This document shows positions 15,716 through 23,366 of a DNA stretch of 23,494 bases, in pieces. How positions within the stretch are numbered: the first letter of the stretch is position 1; each line of letters begins with the position of its first letter. The notes under the pieces were generated by a model. That model did not search any database and was not told the origin of the DNA. It worked only from the letters and a program-made list of their open reading frames with translations. The DNA is taken from assembly GCA_002817055.1 (NCBI GenBank), contig MUCU01000009.1:1-23494 (forward strand), given 5' to 3'. The position numbers were made by a program, and so were the translations under genes. The DNA comes from SAR202 cluster bacterium Io17-Chloro-G7 (GTDB lineage Bacteria; Chloroflexota; Dehalococcoidia; UBA3495).

Positions 15716-16474
15716 CTAAACGTATTTGAGCAGTATTTCGGCCAGTTCTTTGGGTTTGTAGAGCATAGCTTCATGGCACGAGTCCAAGGACAGTATCTCC
15801 GCATCGGGAATTCGTTGAGCCATCCTCTGCTGTAGCTCTTGGGGTAGTAACCTATCTTCATGCAAGACGACATAGGTCACGGGGCAAGGGGGAGGTCCGT
15901 CGTCCAAGGAAACCCGGGCCGTTAGCACCCGCGTGGGCAAAGGCCCGAAATAACCTAACGCCTGGACAACCTGCATCGGTTCCATGCCGTTGCACAAGAG
16001 CCGGTTGATCGTCGCCTTGGGGTATCTACACTCCTGGCGGGATAGCTTACTCAAAGCTGACAACATGCGAAACCCGCCCTGGGTTGGCCGAGGTATGGCG
16101 CTCAACATAGAGCGCTGGCTCACGGGAACAATGCCGGCAACCAGAACCAAGCGCTTGGGTGGCTGGGGCAATTGGGAAATCGCTTGAAGCGCCAATCCGG
16201 CGGCAAAACCATGGGCCACCAACACCAGATCTTTCAGCTGTTCCCGCTCCACCGCCCTAGTGATGGCGTGGATACACTCCTCCAGCCTGACTTCCGCAGT
16301 ATCGCCATCGATGTCTGCTCCGTGGCCAGGCAAGTCCATCGGATAAACCTTGTTGACCCGCTTGGGTATGTGGAGCCTGGGAGGGTGCTCCTGAGGAGCG
16401 GTTAAATACCCCCAGACCTGGCCCCAACTCCACGCTCCCTGTCCTGCTCCATGGACCAGCAGATAATCCGTCAC
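15716..16474 (-). CDS. Alpha/beta hydrolase fold protein lacking the nucleophile serine
   Basis: This 252-residue protein has the alpha/beta hydrolase layout of the small esterase/hydroxynitrile-lyase-like group: oxyanion-loop VHGAGQGAWSW (7-17), PMDLPGHG (45-52), an acid candidate D207 (LHEDRLLP) and the catalytic-type His H234 (CHEAM). At the nucleophile elbow, where G-H-S-x-G-G is expected, it reads AHGFAAG (87-93), so glycine 89 replaces the serine. It may be a non-hydrolytic member (binding protein, or a lyase- or isomerase-like activity), or inactive. The GTG start at 16474 is supported by CTGGAG about seven bases upstream. selA lies 120 bases upstream on the same strand; a functional link is not evident. 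Confidence 0.85.
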   Translation of the reverse strand: MTDYLLVHGAGQGAWSWGQVWGYLTAPQEHPPRLHIPKRVNKVYPMDLPGHGADIDGDTAEVRLEECIHAITRAVEREQLKDLVLVAHGFAAGLALQAISQLPQPPKRLVLVAGIVPVSQRSMLSAIPRPTQGGFRMLSALSKLSRQECRYPKATINRLLCNGMEPMQVVQALGYFGPLPTRVLTARVSLDDGPPPCPVTYVVLHEDRLLPQELQQRMAQRIPDAEILSLDSCHEAMLYKPKELAEILLKYV

Positions 16475-16594
16475 TGCGTCTCCAGTTAGTCTTTGCGACT
16501 AGACGATGTCGCCGAGCATTTTTTTTAGCGATTCCGCTCTAGGCCTGTTGTGCAATTAACTTGTGCATGCAACCTGTTCAAACGGATTGGGAAG

Positions 16595-17962
16595 CTATTC
16601 ATTTTCAAGAACTTGCCGTAGGACGTTGATTAAAGCTTCTTCATCTTCGGGCAAAACCGTGCGCGGGTCTAGCAAAATCCGGTCGTCTTCAATCCTAGCC
16701 ACCACCGGTGGGTCGGCCCGTCGCATCCGTCCCATTACGTCTTCTGCGCCTCCTAATATTCCGCGGCAGTCCAGGGAAAGAACCCAAGATGGCAAAGTCT
16801 CGCCCGGCAATGTGCCGCCGCCGATGGCCGACCGGGAAGGCTCTATGCTGCCCAAGCCGCCAGTTTGGGCCCGCCATTTTGTCGCGCGTTTCTTGATTGT
16901 CTCGGGAGTCGCTGAAATCATCCACCAGACCGGTATATCCTTCTCCGGCTCATCGGCCAAATAATGGATCAGGGTAGCGGTCAGCGCCGCCAGGCTCAAC
17001 TTATCAATCCTAACCGCCCGCGCCAAGGGATGCCTTTCCAACAGCTGCACCAACTGTCTATGGCCCACCACAATGCCGGACTGGGGACCACCCAGCAGCT
17101 TATCCCCGGAAAAAAACGCCAGACCCACGCCGTCGGAGATGCTCTCTTGGGGCATTGGCTCATGGGCCAATCCATATCGTTCCGTTGGCAGAAGGCACCC
17201 GCTACCTACATCGTGCAGTACCGGGATGTTATATTTCTTGCCAAGGGCAACCAGTGCCTGGGAATCCACCGAAGCGGTGAAGCCCTCCACCCGAAAATTG
17301 CTGGCGTGAACCTTTAGCATGGCCCCGGTGTTTTCAGTGATGGCTTCCTCATAGTCGCGGGCATAAGTACGGTTGGTGGTACCGACGTCCACCAGCGTTG
17401 CACCGCTCTGCCGAAGCACATCGGGCACGCGGAAGCCCCCGCCTATCTCAACCGCTTCTCCCCTGGAGACGATTACCTCTTTGCCAGCGGCCAAGGCTGA
17501 CAATCCCAACAGCAACGCAGACGCATTGTTATTTACCGCCAGCGCCGCTTCGGCCCCCGTCAGTTGGCGTAGCAAGGACTGGAGGTGACTCTGGCGTGAG
17601 CCGCGGCGTCCGCTTTCCAGGTCCATTTCCAGGTTGCTGTAGCCGCCAGAGGCTTGCGCAATGGCTCGGAGAGCGGCCCGGCTCAAGGGCGCCCGACCCA
17701 GGTTGGTATGAATGACCACGCCGGTGGCGTTGATTACGGCCCGTGGTTCGGTGCGCACCGCCGCTTGGGCCCGGCGGCATACGGTGTCGGCCACTTCCAG
17801 CGCTGTTGGCGCCGCCCCGCCCTGGCGCACTTTCTCCCTCGCCTGATCCAACTCCAGGCGCACCAAGTCAACAACCCAATCGCGACTGTACTCCTTAACG
17901 GCTCCAGCCACGGCATCGGTGCTAATTACGCTGTCCACGCTGGGCAAATCCCGAAACTGCAT
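16595..17962 (-). CDS. selA: L-seryl-tRNA(Sec) selenium transferase
   Basis: This 455-residue PLP enzyme has the SelA hallmarks: INATGVVIHTNLGRAPLS, the NNNASA cofactor region, HDVGSGC and the PLP-lysine motif FFSGDKLLGGPQSG (lysine about residue 288 from this start). SelA converts Ser-tRNA(Sec) to Sec-tRNA(Sec) with selenophosphate for UGA decoding. The length and the N-terminal helical domain (LPSVDSVI) match bacterial decameric SelA. ATG 17962 is chosen over an in-frame GTG at 17974 because GTGGAG lies six to nine bases before the ATG, while nothing suitable precedes the GTG. The usual partners selB, selC and selD are not in this window, nor is any selenoprotein gene recognised. Confidence 0.93.
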   Translation of the reverse strand: MQFRDLPSVDSVISTDAVAGAVKEYSRDWVVDLVRLELDQAREKVRQGGAAPTALEVADTVCRRAQAAVRTEPRAVINATGVVIHTNLGRAPLSRAALRAIAQASGGYSNLEMDLESGRRGSRQSHLQSLLRQLTGAEAALAVNNNASALLLGLSALAAGKEVIVSRGEAVEIGGGFRVPDVLRQSGATLVDVGTTNRTYARDYEEAITENTGAMLKVHASNFRVEGFTASVDSQALVALGKKYNIPVLHDVGSGCLLPTERYGLAHEPMPQESISDGVGLAFFSGDKLLGGPQSGIVVGHRQLVQLLERHPLARAVRIDKLSLAALTATLIHYLADEPEKDIPVWWMISATPETIKKRATKWRAQTGGLGSIEPSRSAIGGGTLPGETLPSWVLSLDCRGILGGAEDVMGRMRRADPPVVARIEDDRILLDPRTVLPEDEEALINVLRQVLENE

Positions 17963-18114
17963 CCGGCTCTCCACTTCAGGGTTACGAGGGAGTACGAGCC
18001 CCTGTTAGCAAGGCTCGAAGAGAGCTATATTCTATCATGAGCAATGTTGACGATTTCCAAACATATAAGGCATGACGGTGGCAGCGGAATTGTCGGATTT
18101 GGGCTTTGCTGTTT

Positions 18115-19035
18115 TTAGTAATGCCGGGAAAGCTCCGAGGCATACCTTGACCCAACCTGACTGGCGTTCTGGCCCAACCAATCCGACAATTTTTTAGCCG
18201 CTGTTGCTGGACCGGCGGTCACTAGAAGGTTGGATAACAGCCCATCTACTTCATCCTTGGTCAGCAGCACATCTCGGACCAAAAGCCCCAACAATTTCGA
18301 CCCCAACAAGGCTACCCATGGTGGCAGGCGCACCAACTTGGGCTGGCTCTCCACTACCTGAGCAATCAGGCGCACCAATTCCTCTAGGGTATAAATCTCC
18401 GGTCCCACGGCATCTAGTACCAAGTTTCCGTCACTGTTGGCCGCATCTAGCGCCAACGCGGCCAAGTCATCGACGTATACCGGTTGCACCAAGCAGTCAC
18501 CTTTGCCAGGAATTATGAAGAACGGAAATCGCCGGAGCAACCAGGCGATGTTGTTGATCAATATGTCCTCAGTCCCAAAGATTAGCGCCGGACGAATGAT
18601 AGCGTAGGGGACTCCGGACTCGATCACCGACTGTTCCACTACCCCTTTGCCCTTGAAGTAGGGAAGCTCCGACTCTAGGGAAGCATTGGTGATGCTGATG
18701 TGGGCAATCTTACGCACACCCGCCTCTTTAGCAGCGGCGATCAAGGTGTTGGTGTTGGCGACGGCTTTTTGGAAAGTGACATCCCGGTGGTTGAAGCGGA
18801 CCCAATAGGTGTTGTAAAGGGTTGTTGCTCCCCGGAGAGCTTCAGTCAGCCGACCGGGATTTTCAAAATCGAGAGGATCTGCGCTGATCTGCTCCGCCAG
18901 AGACCCCTGGGTTTGCGGGTGGTTGGTTAACGTGCGAACCTCAATCCCCTTGGATAGGAGCTGGGCCGCAATATATTTGCCGGTATAACCGAATGCCCCC
19001 GTGACAACGTTCTGCTCGGGCTTCTCGGCACTCAA
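18115..19035 (-). CDS. NmrA-like / atypical SDR NAD(P)-binding protein
   Basis: This 306-residue Rossmann protein has the dinucleotide motif TGAFGYTGKY at 12-21 and the layout of atypical SDRs related to NmrA and the complex I NDUFA9 group: HISITNAS, a YFKGKGVVEQ segment in place of the classical YxxxK, and IRPALIFG. A C-terminal substrate-binding part contains a hydrophobic LGSKLLGLL stretch. Activity cannot be assigned: it could be an oxidoreductase, an epimerase or a redox-sensing assembly factor. The start is TTG, with GAGGTGGG four bases upstream. It follows ubiE and the UbiA-like gene on the same strand but is separated from them by 282 bases containing a palindromic repeat. Confidence 0.85.
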   Translation of the reverse strand: MSAEKPEQNVVTGAFGYTGKYIAAQLLSKGIEVRTLTNHPQTQGSLAEQISADPLDFENPGRLTEALRGATTLYNTYWVRFNHRDVTFQKAVANTNTLIAAAKEAGVRKIAHISITNASLESELPYFKGKGVVEQSVIESGVPYAIIRPALIFGTEDILINNIAWLLRRFPFFIIPGKGDCLVQPVYVDDLAALALDAANSDGNLVLDAVGPEIYTLEELVRLIAQVVESQPKLVRLPPWVALLGSKLLGLLVRDVLLTKDEVDGLLSNLLVTAGPATAAKKLSDWLGQNASQVGSRYASELSRHY

Positions 19036-19111
19036 TTACCCACCTCGGTGGAACAATTTAACCCGGAGACGCTAGGGTCAAAACGGCGCGAGCGGGATGC
19101 ATTTTCAAGGC

Positions 19112-19268
19112 TAGTACTATTGCTATATGAAACTGATGAATACGAGTTTACCCCCACTCTAACTCTCCCCCGTGAAGGGGGAGAGGATTAGTCCCTTTCC
19201 CCATTTCAGGGGAAGGTTAGGATGGGGGTATCGATTTGCTAGTCAAAAATATGCGGGAATGGTACTAG
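19112..19268. mobile_element. MITE/REP-like palindromic element
   Basis: The outer ends CTAGTACTATTG (19112-19123) and the reverse complement of 19257-19268 (CTAGTACCATTC) match at 10 of 12 positions. Inside, TACCCCCA at 19149 pairs with TGGGGGTA ending at 19230. Nested in that are a perfect 9-bp hairpin CTCTCCCCC/GGGGGAGAG (19163-19185) and a CCTTTCCCC/GGGGAAGG hairpin (about 19194-19217). No ORF is present. The shape fits a non-autonomous MITE or a REP-type repeat; similar C-rich palindromes are dispersed in many bacterial genomes. No clear target duplication is visible. Confidence 0.6.
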
Positions 19269-19317
19269 AGTCTCGTGACAGCCCGACCTTCCTCGGCCAA
19301 TGCAAAAGAAGCGCCGG

Positions 19318-20049
19318 TTAAACCCGGAACGCTATAAATCCGCTGGCAAATACGACCATTCCCAAGCTCATCAACGACAGCGCCTTTTCCGGGGCAGAGA
19401 TCATCTTTGACCCATCCAACTCTTCGCTACTGCCGTCCGCCATGCGCATGGAGCCTTCAACGCTCAAGGTTCTGCGGCGAATGGCCCGCACCGGAGTGCT
19501 AAGGGTCCGCTGGGCCAAGCTTATGAGGAAGCAGCCAGCAGCCAGCAGTACCAAGGCGACAGTGACGTTGGGGGAGTTTATCCAATAGGAGGTCAGGGCC
19601 GGGAAAGCGCCCCAAGCAAAAGCGAACCAGTAGTCGGAGTGAAACCGGTCGTTCCAGAGGCCCAAGTTGTAGGCCACAACTATGAACCCGCCGAAGGCCA
19701 CGAAGGGGAAAATCCACACCGCATCGGTGACGCCAGCAGTGGCGCCCAATGCGATGGCTGCAATCAGGGGGACGAATCCCAATCCCATCAGAACAGGGCG
19801 GGGAATTCGAGTCCCCAATGGTCTCCCGTTCAGTTCATCCAAAGCGTGGGCGCCTATCCCAACCGCCAGGAAAAACGCCAATAAAGTCACCAACAATCGG
19901 TCAACATGGAATGTCGGTGCGATGGCCGCTCCCAGAACCACGTAGCTCAGGTGCCACAGCGTATAGGGCAAATGGAGCAGGTTAACGTAGTCCCTCCAAG
20001 CGCTGCCGGGGGCCATCGCGTAAAATGCCGGAGTTTTCTCCACGTTCAC
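19318..20049 (-). CDS. Multipass membrane protein, UbiA-like
   Basis: This 243-residue integral membrane protein has about six hydrophobic segments, for example ~35-46, ~51-68, ~85-105, ~112-128, ~163-178 and a C-terminal one ending in GFIAFRV. The stretch AHALDELNGRP (~68-78) resembles an aspartate-rich motif of UbiA-type prenyltransferases, which attach polyprenyl chains to aromatic acceptors. The second aspartate motif is not obvious (NDRFHSD at ~133 is a candidate), so the family assignment is tentative. It lies 88 bases after a UbiE/MenG methyltransferase on the same strand, which would fit quinone synthesis. A hydrophilic loop of about 35 residues precedes the last membrane segment. Confidence 0.7.
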   Translation of the reverse strand: MNVEKTPAFYAMAPGSAWRDYVNLLHLPYTLWHLSYVVLGAAIAPTFHVDRLLVTLLAFFLAVGIGAHALDELNGRPLGTRIPRPVLMGLGFVPLIAAIALGATAGVTDAVWIFPFVAFGGFIVVAYNLGLWNDRFHSDYWFAFAWGAFPALTSYWINSPNVTVALVLLAAGCFLISLAQRTLSTPVRAIRRRTLSVEGSMRMADGSSEELDGSKMISAPEKALSLMSLGMVVFASGFIAFRV

Positions 20050-20137
20050 CCTGCGTTTTCCAGATTCAAAGCGCCCGTCTATTCTAACCCACGAGTCTAA
20101 GTTCTACCGTTGGACTAGAATCACGTTTACGGACGGT

Positions 20138-20905
20138 TTAGGTGGCCTTGGTCCCCCACATCACCACTCCTGCTCCGAACGTCAGCTTCTTGACTTGAAC
20201 GTTAGGTATTCCGGCCTCCTGCCACATCCGCCGAACATCCTGAATGGAATATTTCTGGTAAAACCCGGAAATACTTGGCCCCAAAAAGCCGCCGACGTAT
20301 CGCCAACCCGGGGACAGAATCCTGGTGGACATGGGAAGAAAGAGCCTGGTATATACGTTCCAAAGGCTATGAAAAAGAATGTTTTGTGGAATACCGAACT
20401 CCAAAGAAGCCAACGTGCCGCCCGGTTTGAGCACCCGCACGATCTCGGCTAAAGTCTGACCGGGTTCCTCGACGTACCGGAGTAAATAGGTGAAACAAAT
20501 GCCGTCTATGCAAGCGTCTTTGAAACTCAAACTCTCGGCACGGCCACCCACGACAGTCACTTTGGCGGCCATTCCGGCTTTACTGATATTGCGTTGCGCA
20601 GCACGCCGCATCTGCTCACTTAAATCCAAACCCACCACTCCAGCCCCGGACTTCCTTGCAATGTCCATTGCCACCCCACCGGTGCCGGTGCAAATGTCCA
20701 GCACCCGGTCTTGGGGACCCACGGGCAAACGGGATACCAAGAAGCGACGCCATACCCCGGTTTGATAAAACGAAAGGCCTTGGGAAAGGAAATCATAGCC
20801 GAACGCAATGCCGTCGAAAAGATTGCGAGCGTGCCGGTTACTGGCAAACCCACCTTGGATTTGGTTTTGATCTTGGCCCGGATCGGCTGAAGGCAGGTTG
20901 ACCAA
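20138..20905 (-). CDS. UbiE/MenG-type SAM-dependent methyltransferase
   Basis: This 255-residue class I methyltransferase has SAM motif I VLDICTGTGG (68-77), the acidic residue in GLDLSEQM (~92-99), and the UbiE-like block with NLFDGIAFGYDFLSQGLSF near the N-terminus, a LRYVEEP segment and VLKPGGTLASLEFG. UbiE/MenG enzymes C-methylate demethylmenaquinone or demethylubiquinone; menaquinone is the likelier substrate if the host is Chloroflexota. The frame extends to ATG 21034, but the extra 43 residues look non-native and cross the promoter. TTG 20905 has GGAGTGAAGGG just upstream and lies about 35 bases after a TATACT promoter, so it is preferred. It is the first gene of the run with the UbiA-like gene. 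Confidence 0.83.
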   Translation of the reverse strand: MVNLPSADPGQDQNQIQGGFASNRHARNLFDGIAFGYDFLSQGLSFYQTGVWRRFLVSRLPVGPQDRVLDICTGTGGVAMDIARKSGAGVVGLDLSEQMRRAAQRNISKAGMAAKVTVVGGRAESLSFKDACIDGICFTYLLRYVEEPGQTLAEIVRVLKPGGTLASLEFGIPQNILFHSLWNVYTRLFLPMSTRILSPGWRYVGGFLGPSISGFYQKYSIQDVRRMWQEAGIPNVQVKKLTFGAGVVMWGTKAT

Positions 20906-20947
20906 CCCTTCACTCCGGGAGAGGAGTGGGAAATAGGAGCGATACGA

Positions 20948-20956
20948 AGTATAGCA
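20948..20956 (-). promoter_or_regulatory. Extended -10 promoter of the ubiE-like gene
   Basis: On the - strand TGCTATACT forms an extended -10 (TGn then TATACT). It puts transcription start near 20941 and gives a leader of about 35 bases to the TTG start at 20905. It supports that start over the upstream ATG. Confidence 0.5.
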
Positions 20957-20961
20957 GAAGG

Positions 20962-20990
20962 CTCCAACCCTGGCGTTTTCTGGGTTGGAG
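20962..20990. promoter_or_regulatory. Perfect 9-bp palindrome in the -35 region of the ubiE-like promoter
   Basis: CTCCAACCC (20962-20970) and GGGTTGGAG (20982-20990) are separated by 11 bases. The expected -35 hexamer position (about 20971-20976) falls in the loop, so a bound dimer would cover the promoter. It looks like an operator; no cognate regulator is identified. Confidence 0.45.
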
Positions 20991-21157
20991 TTGCCAGTCA
21001 TGCCGAATCCGGGTCTAGCGTTTCCAAAATTCAAAGTATAAAATGGCTTCAGTCATCATTGCTCCGTGGGACCACCACCTGAACGATCGCCAACGAGTAA
21101 TCGCAAGCACGAGAAGTGTTAGCCCTGATTCTCAGGAAGTGTTTAGCGCTGATTCTA

Positions 21158-21349
21158 ATGAAACCCAAAGTAGTAGCCATGATCATCGTTGCAATCCTCG
21201 CTGTATCGATGGTGCTAACGGTGGTTGCGGCTGTCGATCAGGCCGTGAGCGGAGAAGTTGCTGGATTAACTCCAACCCAGCAGATCGGCCAAGGCTCGGA
21301 TGACGGCAGCTTGGTGAGGACGCTCAAATTCGTTTGCCCTTTCCACTGA
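21158..21349 (+). CDS. Possible small secreted or membrane-anchored protein
   Basis: ATG 21158 opens a 63-codon frame. It has a basic start (MKPK), a hydrophobic segment of about 20 residues (VVAMIIVAILAVSMVLTVVAA) and a polar remainder ending VCPFH. This looks like a signal peptide or anchor. No good ribosome binding site is seen. Beyond it, another frame (about 21304-21498, ending TGA 21496-21498) reads a protein-like stretch, so the gene may be a frameshifted remnant of a longer secreted protein. Apart from this and the ubiE promoter, the 20906-21583 interval contains nothing recognised. Confidence 0.33.
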   Translation: MKPKVVAMIIVAILAVSMVLTVVAAVDQAVSGEVAGLTPTQQIGQGSDDGSLVRTLKFVCPFH

Positions 21350-21583
21350 GCAAAGCGCTTGTGGGCAATGCGCTTGAACTTTCCATTGGTTCGAAGCTCC
21401 CCCCTTTTCAATTCCGGATCTCCAAGTTCAGCGAGCCGCCAACGGTGGCGCGCTTAATTCCCGGTTTTCCATCGCTCTCGTCCACTGTCATAGTTTGACC
21501 GTATTCCCGGATACTAGACCAACTACTGCTTTGGAAACCGCAAGAGCGAATACAATATTGAGAAGAGATCGGTAAAACCGGCA

Positions 21584-22216
21584 ATGGCAACAGCTTCCAA
21601 ATTGAGCCACACATCGAACCATTACACTTTGCTGGTACAAGACCGTTCCGGTAAGACCGATTGCTACAACTGCATTATAGAAACCTTTCAGACCCAAGCC
21701 TACAACCTGGCGCGCCGCATGCTGGACATCTGGTCCATGGCGGAAGACGCCGTACAGGAAAGCCTGGTCTCCGCCTACCGCGCCTACGCTCGGGTCCGGG
21801 GAGATAACCTATCTGCCTGGTTAATGCGCATCGTAGCCAATACGTGCCGGGACATGCTTCGGTCCCGCGGGGCCAGGCCAACGGTTCCATTGGACCCCAC
21901 GCCCGTTGACGAAGAGGAACATGGTAGGACCTTATCCGCCTTGGACCTGCCCTCCACCGGAGAATCGCCCGAGGAGCACGCCGAGCGGGGAGCTCTAAAC
22001 CGAGCCATCCAAGCCTGTCTCGACTCCCTTCCCCAAGAGCACCGACTAGCTGAGGTCCTAGTCGACGTACAGGGTATGAGCTACGAAGAAGCTTCGGTAG
22101 CGATGGATTGCAATTTGGGCACGGTGAAGTCCCGGGTCAGCCGGGGACGCCGGGGCTTTCGGGATTGCTTACAAAAAGCCGGGGAACTCTTACCCTCCCG
22201 TTTTCGTCATACATAG
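21584..22216 (+). CDS. ECF-family RNA polymerase sigma factor
   Basis: This 210-residue protein has sigma region 2 at ~32-96 (YNLARRMLD, then AEDAVQESLVSAYRAY, then LSAWLMRIVANTCRDMLRSR) and region 4 at ~137-195 (CLDSLPQEHR, then YEEASVAMDCNLGTVKSRVSRGRR). A long acidic linker joins them. It lacks sigma regions 1.1 and 3, as ECF factors do, and directs polymerase to stress or envelope promoters once freed from an anti-sigma. The anti-sigma-like gene begins 10 bases downstream, so the two form an operon. Upstream, GGAAACC near 21533 resembles an ECF -35 (GGAAC), which would allow autoregulation, but a matching -10 is not clear. Confidence 0.93.
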   Translation: MATASKLSHTSNHYTLLVQDRSGKTDCYNCIIETFQTQAYNLARRMLDIWSMAEDAVQESLVSAYRAYARVRGDNLSAWLMRIVANTCRDMLRSRGARPTVPLDPTPVDEEEHGRTLSALDLPSTGESPEEHAERGALNRAIQACLDSLPQEHRLAEVLVDVQGMSYEEASVAMDCNLGTVKSRVSRGRRGFRDCLQKAGELLPSRFRHT

Positions 22217-22226
22217 TGATAGAGCT

Positions 22227-23366
22227 ATGAGGATAATCAAACGCAACCATCAACATATCAACCCGGACACTCTCAGCGAGTATCTGGACGGGCGCATTCG
22301 CGGCCCTGCGTTGGCTCGGATCGACCAACAACTGGCGGCCTGCAACTTGTGCCAGGAGGAGATGGAAAGCCTCCGCTCGACCATAACGATGCTGCGGGAA
22401 TTGCCTCAGGTAGCGCCCAGGAGAAGCTTTGTGATGACGGCGCCACCGCCAATGCTGGCGCGCCCTCCCGCTTCGGCATTCCAACTACCGGATTTCCTCA
22501 GAATGCCACAGTGGGTTTACGCGGGGGCGGCCTCGGTGGCGGTCACTGTTCTGGTGGCCTTGCTATCGGCCGATGCCAGTGGGTTGCTGTCTTCCGACGA
22601 TGCCCCGCGGTTTCAGCGTCAACCCATAGCTGTAAGTCAACAAATCGAGTCTCAAGCTTCGGAATCCGGCCCACTGACTAATGTTACAAGGATTGAGGAA
22701 CAGGAGCTTACAGGCACCACTGGGCCTCCGCTACCCGCAGCGGGGGACGGCGTTAGCCAGGCCGCCGCTCCTGTGGCAGCCCAGGCGCCTCCGGTGGCGG
22801 CTCAGGCGCCTACTGTGGTAGATCAAGTCCCCCAGGCAGCCCAGAGTTCGCCACAGGGGCCACCGCAGCAAGCGGCTGCAGCCCCAGCCGCTATGGCTGA
22901 ACCAGAGCAAAGCCTTGCCGCCGCTCCGGCTCAAGCACCCTCGAACCAAAGGCTCGCTGGAGAGGCGGTAGTTGAAGGGGAAATAATTAACGGGAAAACA
23001 ACTGAAGAGGCAAAAACTGAAAGGGCCTCCGCTCCCATCGCATTGTCGGCGGAGGCGCTCCCTGAACAGACGATAGCTGAAGCAGTGGCTAGTGAACCAA
23101 GCCAAGAGCCTACAGGAACCTCAGGGCGCCAAGGGGATGCGAGGCCTCCTGAGGTGGACGACGCTTCGGCAGACCTCGAGACGCCGCCCTCCTCTCAGGG
23201 GGAGGTAGAGAAGATTCCCTCCGCGGCTCCCGTCCCTACGGGAGTTCCACAGCTACAAAGCAAGGACACCGCCACGGCTTGGCGGGTGCTAGAAGGGGTT
23301 GCAGCATTTTTCGGTCTAATATCCCTCATAGCACTGGGAGTCAGGTGGAGGTATTCGGGCAGGTAG
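22227..23366 (+). CDS. Membrane anti-sigma factor-like protein with degenerate zinc motif
   Basis: This 379-residue protein lies 10 bases after the ECF sigma gene. Its N-terminus looks like an anti-sigma zinc-finger domain (LSEYLDGRIRG, then QQLAACNLCQEEM), with C39 and C42 present but the usual HxxxCxxC histidine replaced by Q35. A transmembrane helix follows at ~96-114. A long Ala/Pro/Gln/Glu-rich, probably disordered segment spans ~120-345, and a second hydrophobic helix lies at ~352-372, ending in basic WRYSGR. It likely holds the sigma factor at the membrane. The low-complexity middle could span the envelope or be cleaved in signalling. Loss of the histidine suggests that zinc is not bound, or is bound differently. 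The stop is at 23364-23366, and the remaining 128 bases to the window end hold no recognised feature. Confidence 0.82.
   Translation: MRIIKRNHQHINPDTLSEYLDGRIRGPALARIDQQLAACNLCQEEMESLRSTITMLRELPQVAPRRSFVMTAPPPMLARPPASAFQLPDFLRMPQWVYAGAASVAVTVLVALLSADASGLLSSDDAPRFQRQPIAVSQQIESQASESGPLTNVTRIEEQELTGTTGPPLPAAGDGVSQAAAPVAAQAPPVAAQAPTVVDQVPQAAQSSPQGPPQQAAAAPAAMAEPEQSLAAAPAQAPSNQRLAGEAVVEGEIINGKTTEEAKTERASAPIALSAEALPEQTIAEAVASEPSQEPTGTSGRQGDARPPEVDDASADLETPPSSQGEVEKIPSAAPVPTGVPQLQSKDTATAWRVLEGVAAFFGLISLIALGVRWRYSGR

Noticed and set aside
16475..16594. selC or terminator in the gap next to selA, prompted by a T8 run at about 16517
   Set aside because: No cloverleaf or long tRNA-Sec-like fold is visible. 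The T-run is on the + strand with only a 5-bp GCGAC/GTCGC stem before it and no + strand gene to terminate.
21385..21410. GGTTCGAA resembling a tRNA T-loop
   Set aside because: The flanking bases do not form a T-arm stem and no acceptor or anticodon arm can be drawn.
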